From Sphingomonas jinjuensis (lineage in GTDB: Bacteria > Pseudomonadota > Alphaproteobacteria > Sphingomonadales > Sphingomonadaceae): a stretch of DNA of 64,000 nucleotides. The position numbers were made by a program, and so were the translations under genes. The stretch spans positions 248,001-312,000 of the forward strand of contig NZ_JACIEV010000002.1 of the NCBI RefSeq assembly GCF_014197105.1, read 5' to 3'. The notes beneath the pieces were generated by a model that had not been told where the DNA came from, searched no databases, and saw only the letters and a program-made list of their open reading frames with translations. Numbering within the stretch: position 1 is the stretch's first letter; every line of letters starts with the position of its first letter. Below, piece by piece: positions 15,158-24,129 of this stretch.

Positions 15158-18049
15158 ATGGCATTGGTAACCGGGACTAATGGCGCCGATATCCTGGAGG
15201 GGACATCGGGAAACGACACCATCTTTGGATTGGCCGGCAATGATCTGATTCGGGCGAGCCTCGGTGTGGACAGCGTCGATGGCGGGGATGGCGTCGACAC
15301 GCTCGACCTGTCGCAGGCGTTCATTTTGTCACTGCCGATCGGCGACAGCTTCTTTGGTCGAGATCTCATTTTCACGAGCGACAGCGTGCGGGACGGGCTC
15401 AACGGTTTCAGCACACGATTGAGCGGGATCGAGACGATCAACGTGATCGAGCGAAGCGGCAATCGCATCGATATCGATACCGGCAATTCCCGCTACAATT
15501 TTAATATCGAGTTGGGAAACGGCACCCATCAGGTTGTCGGCCAGACCGACGCGGCCAACGAAACCGTCACCATATACTTCACCAACACGACCGATCGCAT
15601 TTTCGCGACATTCGACAGCGGGTCTGTCAGTGCCAGGGACCGTGGTAACATCGACGTCTTTCAGTTCGGGACGTCTCAACTTCCCAGCCCGTCCGTTGCT
15701 ACCAAGGCAGTGGAATCGATCGTCGTCCAATCGCTCGATACGGCCCGGGGGTTGGTCTTTGACTCTCTCATTGCGAACGACACGGCCACGTCGCTCACCA
15801 TCTTCGCCTCCGACTACACCGACCTCATCACTGGCGGGTCCGAGCGCACGACCATCTGGATTCGTGGATCGGCGAGCGATTCGGACCTCTATCGCGGCGG
15901 CCTTGGCGCGGACACATTCGCGATTCGGGACGTGTCGAAGATCGGGTTGAACGGGAAGATCACCGACTTCGAGAACGTCGACACGATCGCGTTGGGCTCG
16001 CCGGGCGCCGGCGCTGTCTCGCCGACGTTTATAGGGACCAATCGCTTCAGCGGCGCAGCCGGCCAAGTCCGCTACCAGTTCCGTGATTCGACGACCATCA
16101 TCGAGGCCGACAGCAATGGCGACGGGATTGCGGATCAATTGCTGACCATCGCCGATGGTCGGTTTGAGCTGACGGAGACCTCACTGGGACAGATCCAGGG
16201 CAAGTTCCTGTCGGCGGGAATCAACACCATCACCGGAACCTCGGGTGCGGATCGTCTTACCGGGACAGCCGATCCCGACATTATCAACGGCTTGGCCGGC
16301 AACGACACGATTGACGGTGGTAGCGGAGACGACACCATCGATGGCGGCACCGGCGCCGACACAATGCTAGGCGGCCCCGGCAATGACGTTTTCTATGTAA
16401 ACGAAGAATCAGGCGTTCAAAACGGGCGCCGGACAGGCGATCAGGTTGACGGCGGCGACGGTTACGACACGGTCATCTCGTATGTCGACATTACAGTTGG
16501 TGATGCGAATGTTGAGGCGATTCGGGCAGCAAGCGGAACCGCGCCAATTAACATTCAAGCGATAGCCAACCAACTGGCGGTTGGAAACGATGGTGATAAC
16601 AGACTTAGCACTTATGCGTTCAATGATTACATCACCCTTCAGGGCGGCAGAGGGAACGATACATATATCGTTTATCAAACCACGGCTTCGATCGTCGAAA
16701 ACCCCGGTGAAGGCACCGACACCTTTCTAGTATCCACTAACTATACCAGTTTTGACTATACTCTTCCGTCGGGCGTCGAGATCGAGTTGCTATCGACAGC
16801 GACGAATTCCGCATCGAGCACCACGGGCCTCACCGGCAACGCGTACAGCCAGGTCATCGTCGGTGACTATGGCAACAACCGCCTAGCGGGCGGCGGTGTC
16901 ACCTCGGGCGGCGGTGACGTGCTGATCGGGCTGCGCGGCAATGACACCTACATCGTCGATGCCACCAAGCTGTTCATCATCGAGAACGCCGACGAGGGCA
17001 ACGACGTCGCCATCGTCACCGCGGCGGCGTCCAACTTCGTGCTCAACGAGAAGACCTCGGTCGAGACGCTCCAGGCCGCAAGCGGCACCGACGCGATCAA
17101 CATCACCGGCAATCCCGATGCGCAGGTCATCATCGGCAACGAAGGCGCCAATATCCTGTCGGGCGCGGGCGGCGGCGATACGCTGATCGGGCTCGGCGGC
17201 AACGACACCTATCAGGTGCGCTCGATGGGCGACCAGGTGGTCGAGGCGAATGGCGGCGGCGTCGATACGGTGTTCGCGACGGTCAGCTATTCGCTCGGCG
17301 CCAACGAGATTGAGGTGTTGTCGACCGTGGTGAACGCGGCGACCGATCGGATCGACCTGATCGGCAATTATGCGACCCAGCTCGTCATCGGCAATGACGG
17401 CAATAACATCCTGAACGGCGGATCGGGCGGGGTCGACACCCTCATCGGGCTGTTCGGCGACGACACCTATGCTGTGGGCGATGCGCGGGTGACGATCGTC
17501 GAAAATGCCGGCCAGGGCACCGACGCCGTCGTCGCCTCGGTCAGCTACCAGCTGCGCACCGGCGTCAGCGTCGAGACGCTCGCCGCGCAGAACCGCGACG
17601 GCACCGAGGCGCTGGTGCTGACCGGCAATGAGGTGGCGCAATTCGTCGTCGGCAACGACGGCGCCGACACGCTTGATGGCCGCGGCGGGGCGGACACGCT
17701 GATCGGCGGCGGCGGGGCGGACGTGTTCGCCTTCACCACCGCGGCGGCGAGTGGCAATGCCGATACGATCTTCGACTTCCAGGCAGGAATCGACCGCATC
17801 GGCCTCGCGACCGACGTCTTTGCGGCGGTGACCGATGGCGGCATTCAGGCGGGTGAGTTCGTAGCTGGCACCGCGGCGCAGGATGGCGACGACCGGCTGG
17901 TCTATGACCAGACCACCGGCCGGCTGTTCTACGACGCCGACGGCAATGGCGCGGGCGCGGCGGTGCTGCTGGCCCAGCTGACGGCGGGGACGGCGCTGAC
18001 GGCGGCGAGCTTCGTCGCCGTTGCACCGGTGGCGGATCTCGCGGCTTAG
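15158..18049 (+). CDS. Large RTX-type calcium-binding repeat protein
   Basis: 963-residue Gly/Asp-rich protein with RTX nonapeptides (GGxGxDxxx), dense at residues about 360-410 and 835-860, and a C-terminal serralysin-like block (DTIFDFQAGIDRIGL). Between about 470 and 850 lie four or five longer modules with LIGLxGNDTY, IVENxGxGxD, VExL and TGNxxxQxVIGN. No catalytic domain is recognised, so it is probably a secreted or surface repeat protein. RTX proteins normally leave by type I secretion, and no such genes are seen here. ATG 15158 has GGGAG upstream; an in-frame start at 15095 is less likely. Base composition changes sharply near 16795. Confidence 0.87.
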   Translation: MALVTGTNGADILEGTSGNDTIFGLAGNDLIRASLGVDSVDGGDGVDTLDLSQAFILSLPIGDSFFGRDLIFTSDSVRDGLNGFSTRLSGIETINVIERSGNRIDIDTGNSRYNFNIELGNGTHQVVGQTDAANETVTIYFTNTTDRIFATFDSGSVSARDRGNIDVFQFGTSQLPSPSVATKAVESIVVQSLDTARGLVFDSLIANDTATSLTIFASDYTDLITGGSERTTIWIRGSASDSDLYRGGLGADTFAIRDVSKIGLNGKITDFENVDTIALGSPGAGAVSPTFIGTNRFSGAAGQVRYQFRDSTTIIEADSNGDGIADQLLTIADGRFELTETSLGQIQGKFLSAGINTITGTSGADRLTGTADPDIINGLAGNDTIDGGSGDDTIDGGTGADTMLGGPGNDVFYVNEESGVQNGRRTGDQVDGGDGYDTVISYVDITVGDANVEAIRAASGTAPINIQAIANQLAVGNDGDNRLSTYAFNDYITLQGGRGNDTYIVYQTTASIVENPGEGTDTFLVSTNYTSFDYTLPSGVEIELLSTATNSASSTTGLTGNAYSQVIVGDYGNNRLAGGGVTSGGGDVLIGLRGNDTYIVDATKLFIIENADEGNDVAIVTAAASNFVLNEKTSVETLQAASGTDAINITGNPDAQVIIGNEGANILSGAGGGDTLIGLGGNDTYQVRSMGDQVVEANGGGVDTVFATVSYSLGANEIEVLSTVVNAATDRIDLIGNYATQLVIGNDGNNILNGGSGGVDTLIGLFGDDTYAVGDARVTIVENAGQGTDAVVASVSYQLRTGVSVETLAAQNRDGTEALVLTGNEVAQFVVGNDGADTLDGRGGADTLIGGGGADVFAFTTAAASGNADTIFDFQAGIDRIGLATDVFAAVTDGGIQAGEFVAGTAAQDGDDRLVYDQTTGRLFYDADGNGAGAAVLLAQLTAGTALTAASFVAVAPVADLAA

Positions 18050-18074
18050 GCCTCCGGTGACCGGCGAGGTGCGC

Positions 18075-18172
18075 GGCGGTGGAGGGCATTCCCTGAGGGC
18101 GCATTGCCCGGCGGCATGCCCTTCCACCACCGCCTTCGTCGGCGGCCCCCCTCCCCAGCCGAGCTGGGGAGG
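18075..18172. repeat. Inverted repeats between convergent genes
   Basis: Arms near 18075-18089 (GGCGGTGGAGGGCAT) and 18116-18133 are inverted, and a separate palindrome CCTCCCCAGCCGAGCTGGGGAGG-like hairpin lies at 18150-18172. They separate the convergent RTX and TonB-receptor genes and could end transcription from both sides, though no T-run follows. They resemble the CCCTCCCC repeat family of this window. Confidence 0.55.
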
Positions 18173-18183
18173 ACGAGCGACGG

Positions 18184-21024
18184 TCAGAACGTCGTGCTCA
18201 CCCCCAGCGTGAACAGCCGGCCCTGAATATACCGGTTCGCGAACACCTGGTTGCCGTTCGCGAAGGTCTGGCGCTCCTGATAGCGGGTGCGGGTCAGGTT
18301 GCGCGCTTCCGCCTTGATCTCGAATTTGCCGCCGAACGCCTCGACGCCCTGACGCGCGACGAGGTCGAGGCGGATGCCCGGCCGTTCGATGACGTCGGGC
18401 TGGAAGCCGACACCCGATAGGTTCGCCGGGCCGCGGTTGGTGACGCGGTCGCTGGCGTAGTTGAACAGCAGCGTGACCTGCGAAAGCCGCGTCGTGTCCT
18501 CGATACCCAGTTGGACGTTGACGAGATGATCCGACTGCCCCGTCAGCGGCGCACCGTCGCGGAACTGGAGCGCCGCCGGCCCGAAGCCGCGGGCGCAGCC
18601 GCCCAGCGTCTGGTTGAGCACGTTGGGCACGCAGGTCGCGTCAGCGTCGATCGCCGACTTGGTATAGGTATAGTTGGCGACGATCAGCGCCCGGCGGGTC
18701 GCGAAGAACTCACCCAGCGTGTGCAGCGGCAGATATTTCTGCACCTCGACTTCACCGCCGTACAGCGTCGCGCGCGGCAGGTTGGTGAAGCCGGTCTGGA
18801 GGCGGTCGTCGGCACCGGTGTAGAAGCCGACCTGCTCGATCGGATTGTCGATCCGCTTGTAGAAGCCCGCCGCGGTAATGCGCTGGTCACGCGCGAAGAA
18901 CCATTCGTAGCGCGCCTCCAGGTTCCACAGCTCGGAGTCGCGGAGCAGCGGGTTGCCGAAGAACAGGCGATCCGAATCGGGGTCGCGGAACTGTTGCGGC
19001 GCCAGCTCGCGGAATTGCGGGCGCGAGATCGTCTTCGACGCCGAAGCACGAAGCTGCTGGTCGGCCGCGAAATTCCACGTCAGCGTCGCCGACGGCAGGA
19101 AATAGCCGTTGTTGAGCCGCGTGGTTGCGACGCCGATCGGGGTGACCGTCTCGTTACCCTTTTCATAGCGCACGCCGATCACCGAGCGCAGCCCGTCGGT
19201 CGCCTCCGCTTCCGCCTGGATATAGCCGGCGTGGACGGTGAGCCCGGCGTCATAGGCATAGGCGCCGAGCGGCGTGTTGAACTGCAGCTGGATCGAGCAG
19301 GCGTTCTGGCCGATCAGCGGGCAGGCGTTGTTGAGCGCGTCGGGGCCGAGCAGATAGTCAGGCCGCAGCAGGTTGACCGGATATTGCGGCGCAGTGCCGC
19401 CGCCCAGGCTGGTCTGGTAGTTGAACTGAAGGCGGCTCGAGCTGCGCTTCGTGTCCGAATAGAAATAGCCCGCCGAGACGGTGAAGGGCCGCTCGGTATT
19501 CAGCTTGTAGGCGGCGTCGGCCTGGCCGGTCCACAGATCCTCGTTGAGGTCGCTGAACACGATCGAGGCGAAGGGCGTGAAGCGCTGCGTCACCTGGAAG
19601 GCGCCGTCGCACTGCAGGCCGGTCGCCTGGTTGCCGCCGTCGTTCACGATCGGCAGGCCGTTGGTGGTGCGATTGGCGCACAGATAGTCGAACTGCCGCT
19701 CGTAAGGCGCCTTGCGCTTCGAATTGGCATAGGCGCCACGGGCGTCGACGCGAAGCTGGTCGGTCAGGCGGAATTCGCCGACCAGCTGCGACTCGATCAG
19801 CTGCCGCTCGAACCAATTGGTGTTCTGCTGGAAACGCAGCCCCGATGGGTTGTTGTAGAGCGTGGCCGCGCTCCCGCGCGCCTGCTTCAGCGTGTCGTGG
19901 ATGTAGACGTTGGTCCAGCGGACGGTGTTCTCGCCGAACTCCAGCCCCAGTCCGATCAGCGCGTTGGCGACGACGCGGTTGTCGGTCAGCAGCGTGCGAT
20001 AGTCGTTGCGCAGCGTGCCGTTCTCGGTGACCGAATCCTGCTGCGTCGTCAGGCGGCTGCGCCAGGTATTGCTGGCGGATACCGAGGCGATGACGCCGAG
20101 GCGGGTCGAACCGATGTCGTAGACCGATCCGCCCGAAAGCTCGCCCGACCAGTTCGCCGGCAGCTGGTTGTTGCGCTGAAGCAGCGTGGTCGAGGCGTTG
20201 TTGAGCAACGCAACCTGGTTCGCCGGGATCAGCCCGGTGCCGTTCGGCGCGTTCTTGATGAAGGCGGGCGTCTTGCGCGTGCCGTCGTCGAAGCCGATCC
20301 AGTCGAAATCGCCGCCGTAATAGGTGTAGCCGAGCTCGCTGGTCGTATAATCGTCGGCGCCGATCGTCGCGCCCGCGGAGATGAAGTTCTTGTCGGGAAT
20401 CGCCTTGGTCGTCAGGTTGATGACGCCGCCGCCGAACTCGCCGGGATAGTTCACCGAATAGGTCTTCTGCACCAGCGCCGACCCGACGATCGTCGTCGGG
20501 AAGATGTCGAGCGGCACCGAACGGCGCAGCGGCTCGGGGCTCGGCAGCGGCGAGCCGTTGAGCAGCGACGAGGAATAGCGATCGCCGAGGCCGCGAACGA
20601 AGACGAAGCCGTTGCCGACCACCGACAGGCCGGTAACGCGGGTCAGCGCCCCGGCGATGTCGCCTTCGCCCGTCCGCGCGATGTCGGCCGCCGACAGGAC
20701 GCTGATGACCTGCGGCGTCGCGCGGATCGTGTTGGGGATGTTGCGGCCGACGACGACGATGTCCTCGGCATCGGTGCCGCCCGCGCCGGGCGCCGAAATC
20801 TCCACCGCCTCTTCGTCGGCAGCCTGGTTGGCCGCGTCCTGCGACTGCGGCGTGCCGCTCTGCGTCGTCGGCGTCTGCGACTGCGGATTCGCCTGGCCGT
20901 CGGGCGAGGTCGCGGTCGTGCTGATCGGCGGCGGCGCCGGCGGCGCGGTCTGCGCGAGCGCAGCCGGCGCGACAAAGGTCGTCGTCAGCAGGAGGAGGGC
21001 GGCATAGGGGGAGCGGCGCTGCAT
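18184..21024 (-). CDS. TonB-dependent outer-membrane receptor (partner of upstream lipoprotein)
   Basis: 946-residue outer-membrane receptor: signal peptide 1-24 (ending ALA), a Pro/Gln/Thr-rich linker, a plug domain with RGLGDRYSSSLLNGSPLPSP and VNYPGEFGGGVINLTT, and a beta-barrel ending in phenylalanine (GVSTTF) for BAM recognition. It imports an unknown ligand with TonB energy. The linker before the plug contains EDIVVVGR, where a TonB box is expected. It is transcribed after the beta-helix lipoprotein, separated by 88 bp holding a terminator-like hairpin. ATG 21024 was chosen because it directly precedes the signal peptide. Confidence 0.92.
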   Translation of the reverse strand: MQRRSPYAALLLLTTTFVAPAALAQTAPPAPPPISTTATSPDGQANPQSQTPTTQSGTPQSQDAANQAADEEAVEISAPGAGGTDAEDIVVVGRNIPNTIRATPQVISVLSAADIARTGEGDIAGALTRVTGLSVVGNGFVFVRGLGDRYSSSLLNGSPLPSPEPLRRSVPLDIFPTTIVGSALVQKTYSVNYPGEFGGGVINLTTKAIPDKNFISAGATIGADDYTTSELGYTYYGGDFDWIGFDDGTRKTPAFIKNAPNGTGLIPANQVALLNNASTTLLQRNNQLPANWSGELSGGSVYDIGSTRLGVIASVSASNTWRSRLTTQQDSVTENGTLRNDYRTLLTDNRVVANALIGLGLEFGENTVRWTNVYIHDTLKQARGSAATLYNNPSGLRFQQNTNWFERQLIESQLVGEFRLTDQLRVDARGAYANSKRKAPYERQFDYLCANRTTNGLPIVNDGGNQATGLQCDGAFQVTQRFTPFASIVFSDLNEDLWTGQADAAYKLNTERPFTVSAGYFYSDTKRSSSRLQFNYQTSLGGGTAPQYPVNLLRPDYLLGPDALNNACPLIGQNACSIQLQFNTPLGAYAYDAGLTVHAGYIQAEAEATDGLRSVIGVRYEKGNETVTPIGVATTRLNNGYFLPSATLTWNFAADQQLRASASKTISRPQFRELAPQQFRDPDSDRLFFGNPLLRDSELWNLEARYEWFFARDQRITAAGFYKRIDNPIEQVGFYTGADDRLQTGFTNLPRATLYGGEVEVQKYLPLHTLGEFFATRRALIVANYTYTKSAIDADATCVPNVLNQTLGGCARGFGPAALQFRDGAPLTGQSDHLVNVQLGIEDTTRLSQVTLLFNYASDRVTNRGPANLSGVGFQPDVIERPGIRLDLVARQGVEAFGGKFEIKAEARNLTRTRYQERQTFANGNQVFANRYIQGRLFTLGVSTTF

Positions 21025-21051
21025 GTCCGGATCATCCAGATAAGGGCAATA

Positions 21052-21089
21052 GGAAAATGCCGGGGCGATCGCGTGCGACCGCCCCGGCA
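21052..21089 (-). terminator. Hairpin plus T-run between lipoprotein and receptor genes
   Basis: A perfect 10-bp stem, TGCCGGGGCG/CGCCCCGGCA (21058-21067 and 21080-21089), followed on the minus strand by TTTTCC. It lies between two co-directional genes that belong together, so it may be a partial terminator that lowers receptor expression relative to the lipoprotein. Confidence 0.7.
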
Positions 21090-21112
21090 CTCAAGGTCCG
21101 AGGCGGTCGGCC

Positions 21113-22741
21113 TCAGCGGCCCTGGCAGGCGAAGTAGACCGAGTTGAACGATGGCGGGCCGAAGTCCTGCTTGGTCGAGTCGGCGGCGCGGATCGTCGAG
21201 CGATCCGACTGGCTGACTTCCTGCGCGATGAAGTTGACGCAGGCGACGTTCGCCGGGGTCTTCACCACGCCGTTGACGAAGCGCATGTCCGAACCGCCGC
21301 GCTGGCGGATCGCGGCGGGTGCGTTCGCGGTCTGGATGAAGGTGAAGTTGGCGAAGGTCGAGAAGGTGCGCGGCAGCAGGTCTTCGGCGCCGTTCGAGTC
21401 GATCTCGGTCGAGAAGCTGTCAGCGGTCGCACCGATCGTCCGCTGGGCGGCGATGATGAACTGCATGAAGCCGCGATAGCCGTTGTCGATGTCGAAGCCG
21501 TCGTCGTCGGCACCGGTCACGACGAAATAGCGGACGTTGGTGTTGCCGCCGAAGATCTCGACGCCGTCGTCGGCCGAATTGTGGCTCTGGACGTGATCGA
21601 TGACCGTGCCCGACCCGGTGCCGCCCAGCGTCAGGCCCTGCAGCTCGTTACCGTCGGAGATGGCGATGCCCGAATAGCGGATCTGGACGTAGGACAGCTG
21701 GCCCGACGAGTCGGCCGCGGTCGGCCCGCCGTAGAAGCGACCGGTGACGCCCTCGATCGCCTGCTGACAGGTCGTCGAGCTGCCGTTCGCATTGTTCGGG
21801 CCGGTGCCCGCGGCGCAGACGCCGGTCGGTGCGCGGCCGAGCATGATGATGCCGCCCCACTGGCCCTGGGTCGCGTCGGACACGCCGTTGTTCGCCAGAT
21901 TCTGCTGCGAGGTGAAGATGATCGGATTGTCGCGAGTGCCGACGGCGCTGATCTTCGAACCGCGGTTGATGAGCAGCAGGTCGTTGGTCGATTCCGACGA
22001 ATCGGCGGCGATGGTCACCCCCGCCTCGATCGTCAGCGTGATGCCGGTGTCGGCGCCGGTGGTGCCGACGTCGTTGCCGACCTCAGTCTGGCCGCGCAGG
22101 CGATAGAAGACGCCGGCGATCTTGGGCAGGCGCAGGCTCGACGTGATATTCTGCGGCAGGCGGCACGCCTTGAAGCCCTGGACCAGGCCGTCGTCGATCG
22201 TGCCGGTCGGGCATGACGCGCTCGACCCGCCCGAACCGACCGCCGGCACCGCGGTGCAGGCTGCGCCCGATCCGCCGAATTGCGCCGACGACGAGTTGCA
22301 GGTCCAACCCTGGAAGCTGGTGTCGCTCGGCCCGTTGAGCGCGCCGACATAGTTGGTGCTCTGGAAGAACGAATTGATCGCCGACGGATCGGCCGCGGTC
22401 GTCAGCGAGGTAGCCGCGACCGGATAGACGCCGTTGATCGTCGAACCGACGCCGCTGACGTTGTTGTTGGTGCCGGTGTTGACGATCGCCAGCTGCTCAT
22501 CGGCGGTGATCGTGATGCCGGCGCTGCCGCCCGCTCCGCTGGTCGAGGCGAACTGCGCTGCGGTGATCGCGCTCGGCGCCGGGGTCGGCGCGGGGGTCGG
22601 CGACGGCGACGGGGCCGGCGTCACGATGCTGATGCTGCCCGCACCCGGCGATGCCACGTTGTCGGCGCCGCCACAGGCCGCCAGCGTGGCGCACGACGCG
22701 CCCGTCATAAGGATGAGCGCAACGCGCTTGATGCTCGCCAT
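21113..22741 (-). CDS. Outer-membrane lipoprotein with beta-helix-like repeats
   Basis: 542-residue predicted lipoprotein. The signal ends SCATLAAC, with the cysteine as likely lipidation site. A Pro/Ser/Thr-rich linker (TPAPSPSPTPAPTPAPS) follows, then a region reading as a right-handed parallel beta-helix: strands such as ITLTIEAGVTIAADS, NPIIFTSQ, WGGIIMLGRAP and DHVQSHNSADDGVEIFGGN. Function is unknown. Its place directly before a TonB receptor suggests a surface-exposed or periplasm-facing partner that captures the receptor's ligand. ATG 22741 has GGGAG nine bases upstream. Confidence 0.8.
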   Translation of the reverse strand: MASIKRVALILMTGASCATLAACGGADNVASPGAGSISIVTPAPSPSPTPAPTPAPSAITAAQFASTSGAGGSAGITITADEQLAIVNTGTNNNVSGVGSTINGVYPVAATSLTTAADPSAINSFFQSTNYVGALNGPSDTSFQGWTCNSSSAQFGGSGAACTAVPAVGSGGSSASCPTGTIDDGLVQGFKACRLPQNITSSLRLPKIAGVFYRLRGQTEVGNDVGTTGADTGITLTIEAGVTIAADSSESTNDLLLINRGSKISAVGTRDNPIIFTSQQNLANNGVSDATQGQWGGIIMLGRAPTGVCAAGTGPNNANGSSTTCQQAIEGVTGRFYGGPTAADSSGQLSYVQIRYSGIAISDGNELQGLTLGGTGSGTVIDHVQSHNSADDGVEIFGGNTNVRYFVVTGADDDGFDIDNGYRGFMQFIIAAQRTIGATADSFSTEIDSNGAEDLLPRTFSTFANFTFIQTANAPAAIRQRGGSDMRFVNGVVKTPANVACVNFIAQEVSQSDRSTIRAADSTKQDFGPPSFNSVYFACQGR

Positions 22742-22954
22742 GTCGAAATGCTCCCGGTCTCGAATCTCGTGACGGGCCGCGCAGCGGCGGCCCGGCGGTC
22801 GACCTGGAAACAGGTTCCCCCCGTCGACCCCCGCCGGGGCGTTAGGCGATGCGAATGACGGTTCGATGCCGAAACGACGACGGTTCCGCGACAGAGCCAT
22901 GACGGTTGCGTGACAGTTGCCTCGGTCGATCGCTGGTGCTGGACAGCGCCGCTA

Positions 22955-22976
22955 TTGACGTTACCGTAAGCGTCAT
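22955..22976 (+). promoter_or_regulatory. Imperfect palindrome at the start of the nitronate monooxygenase-like gene
   Basis: TTGACGTTACCGTAAGCGTC, continuing into the start codon, is a near-perfect inverted repeat (TGACGTTAC/GTAAGCGTCA). It resembles sites recognised by MerR-type LiuR regulators of branched-chain and acyl-CoA metabolism (TTACGT-N-ACGTAA pattern). The resemblance is from memory, so the regulator is a guess. Confidence 0.4.
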
Positions 22977-23934
22977 GACCGTTCCTGCCATTTTGTCACG
23001 CCTGCGGCTGCCCGTCATCGGATCGCCGATGTTCATCATCTCCGGTCCCGAATTGGTGATCGCGCAGTGCAAGGCAGGGATGGTCGGCTCCTTCCCGGCG
23101 CTGAATGCCCGTCCGCAGTCGCTGCTCGACGAATGGCTCCATCGGATTACCGAGGAACTGGCCGCGCATAATCGCGATCATCCCAATCGCCCCGCCGCCC
23201 CGTTCGCGGTCAACCAGATCGTCCACAAGTCGAACGACCGGCTGGAGGCAGACCTGGAAACCTGCGCCAAATGGCAGGTGCCGATCGTCATCACCTCGCT
23301 CGGCGCACGCGAGGATCTTAACACCGCCGTCCATGGCTGGGGCGGGATCACGCTGCACGACGTCATCGACGATCGCTTCGCGCACAAGGCGATCGAAAAG
23401 GGCGCCGACGGCCTGATCGCGGTCGCGACCGGGGCCGGCGGCCATGCCGGCAAGCTGTCGCCGTTCGCGATCATCCAGGAGATCCGCCAATGGTTCGACG
23501 GACCGTTGGCGCTATCGGGCTCGATCGCGACCGGCGGCGCGATCCTCGCGGCGGAGGCGATGGGCGCGGACTTCGCCTATATCGGCTCGCCCTTCATCGC
23601 CACCGAAGAGGCGAACGCGGTCGACGGCTACAAGCAGGGTATCGTCGAGGGGCGCGCGGGCGACATCGTCTATTCTAACCTCTTCACCGGCGTCCACGGC
23701 AACTATCTGCGCGCCTCGATCGAGGCGGCGGGCCTCGACCCCGACAATTTGCCCGAGGGCGACCTGTCGACGATGAACTTCGGCGGCGGCAACGGCAGCA
23801 AGGCCAAGGCATGGCGCGACATCTGGGGATCGGGCCAGGGCATCGGCGTGGTCGACCGGGTCGAAAGCGTCGCCGATCGCGTCGACCGGCTGGAGCGGGA
23901 GTATCTCGCCGCGAAGGAGCGACTGAGGATTTAA
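22975..23934 (+). CDS. Nitronate monooxygenase / 2-nitropropane dioxygenase family protein
   Basis: 319-residue FMN-dependent TIM-barrel oxidoreductase. Family marks are RLPVIGSPMFIISGPELVIA near the N-terminus, the FMN phosphate-binding ATGAGGHAG, the ALSGSIATGGAILAAEAMGA glycine strand and GSPFIATEEA. The enzyme oxidises alkyl nitronates; some relatives are enoyl reductases, so the true substrate is open. ATG 22975 is chosen as the family-like N-terminus (MTVPAILSRLRLPV). No clear ribosome site precedes it, because the palindromic operator candidate overlaps that stretch. Confidence 0.88.
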   Translation: MTVPAILSRLRLPVIGSPMFIISGPELVIAQCKAGMVGSFPALNARPQSLLDEWLHRITEELAAHNRDHPNRPAAPFAVNQIVHKSNDRLEADLETCAKWQVPIVITSLGAREDLNTAVHGWGGITLHDVIDDRFAHKAIEKGADGLIAVATGAGGHAGKLSPFAIIQEIRQWFDGPLALSGSIATGGAILAAEAMGADFAYIGSPFIATEEANAVDGYKQGIVEGRAGDIVYSNLFTGVHGNYLRASIEAAGLDPDNLPEGDLSTMNFGGGNGSKAKAWRDIWGSGQGIGVVDRVESVADRVDRLEREYLAAKERLRI

Positions 23935-23998
23935 TTGCCTGACTCCGTCCCATTTTACTCGCTCGTTATTCCCGCAAACCTCCTTGATGTGCCCGCTC

Positions 23999-24097
23999 CC
24001 GTCATCCCCGCGAAGGCGGGGATCCATACTGGCTACCCGTCGTGAGCCTCACCACTCTCCGAGGAATAGGGATTCGCGCCTTCGCGGGAATGACGGG
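23999..24097. repeat. Paired palindromic element, 'CGTCATCCCCGCGAAGGCGG' family
   Basis: Arms 23999-24026 and 24072-24097 are inverted copies of a GTCATCCCCGCGAAGGCGGG-type palindrome. It fills most of the 195-bp gap between the convergent nitronate monooxygenase-like gene and rcdA. Confidence 0.88.
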
Positions 24098-24129
24098 GGA
24101 TGCGGTAATGACGGGGAGCACCTGCCCCC

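Noticed and set aside
18511..21147. 878-codon open frame antisense to the TonB receptor
   Set aside because: Composition is extreme in Arg/Val/Gly with no recognisable motif, and the opposite strand encodes a full receptor with signal peptide, plug and barrel.
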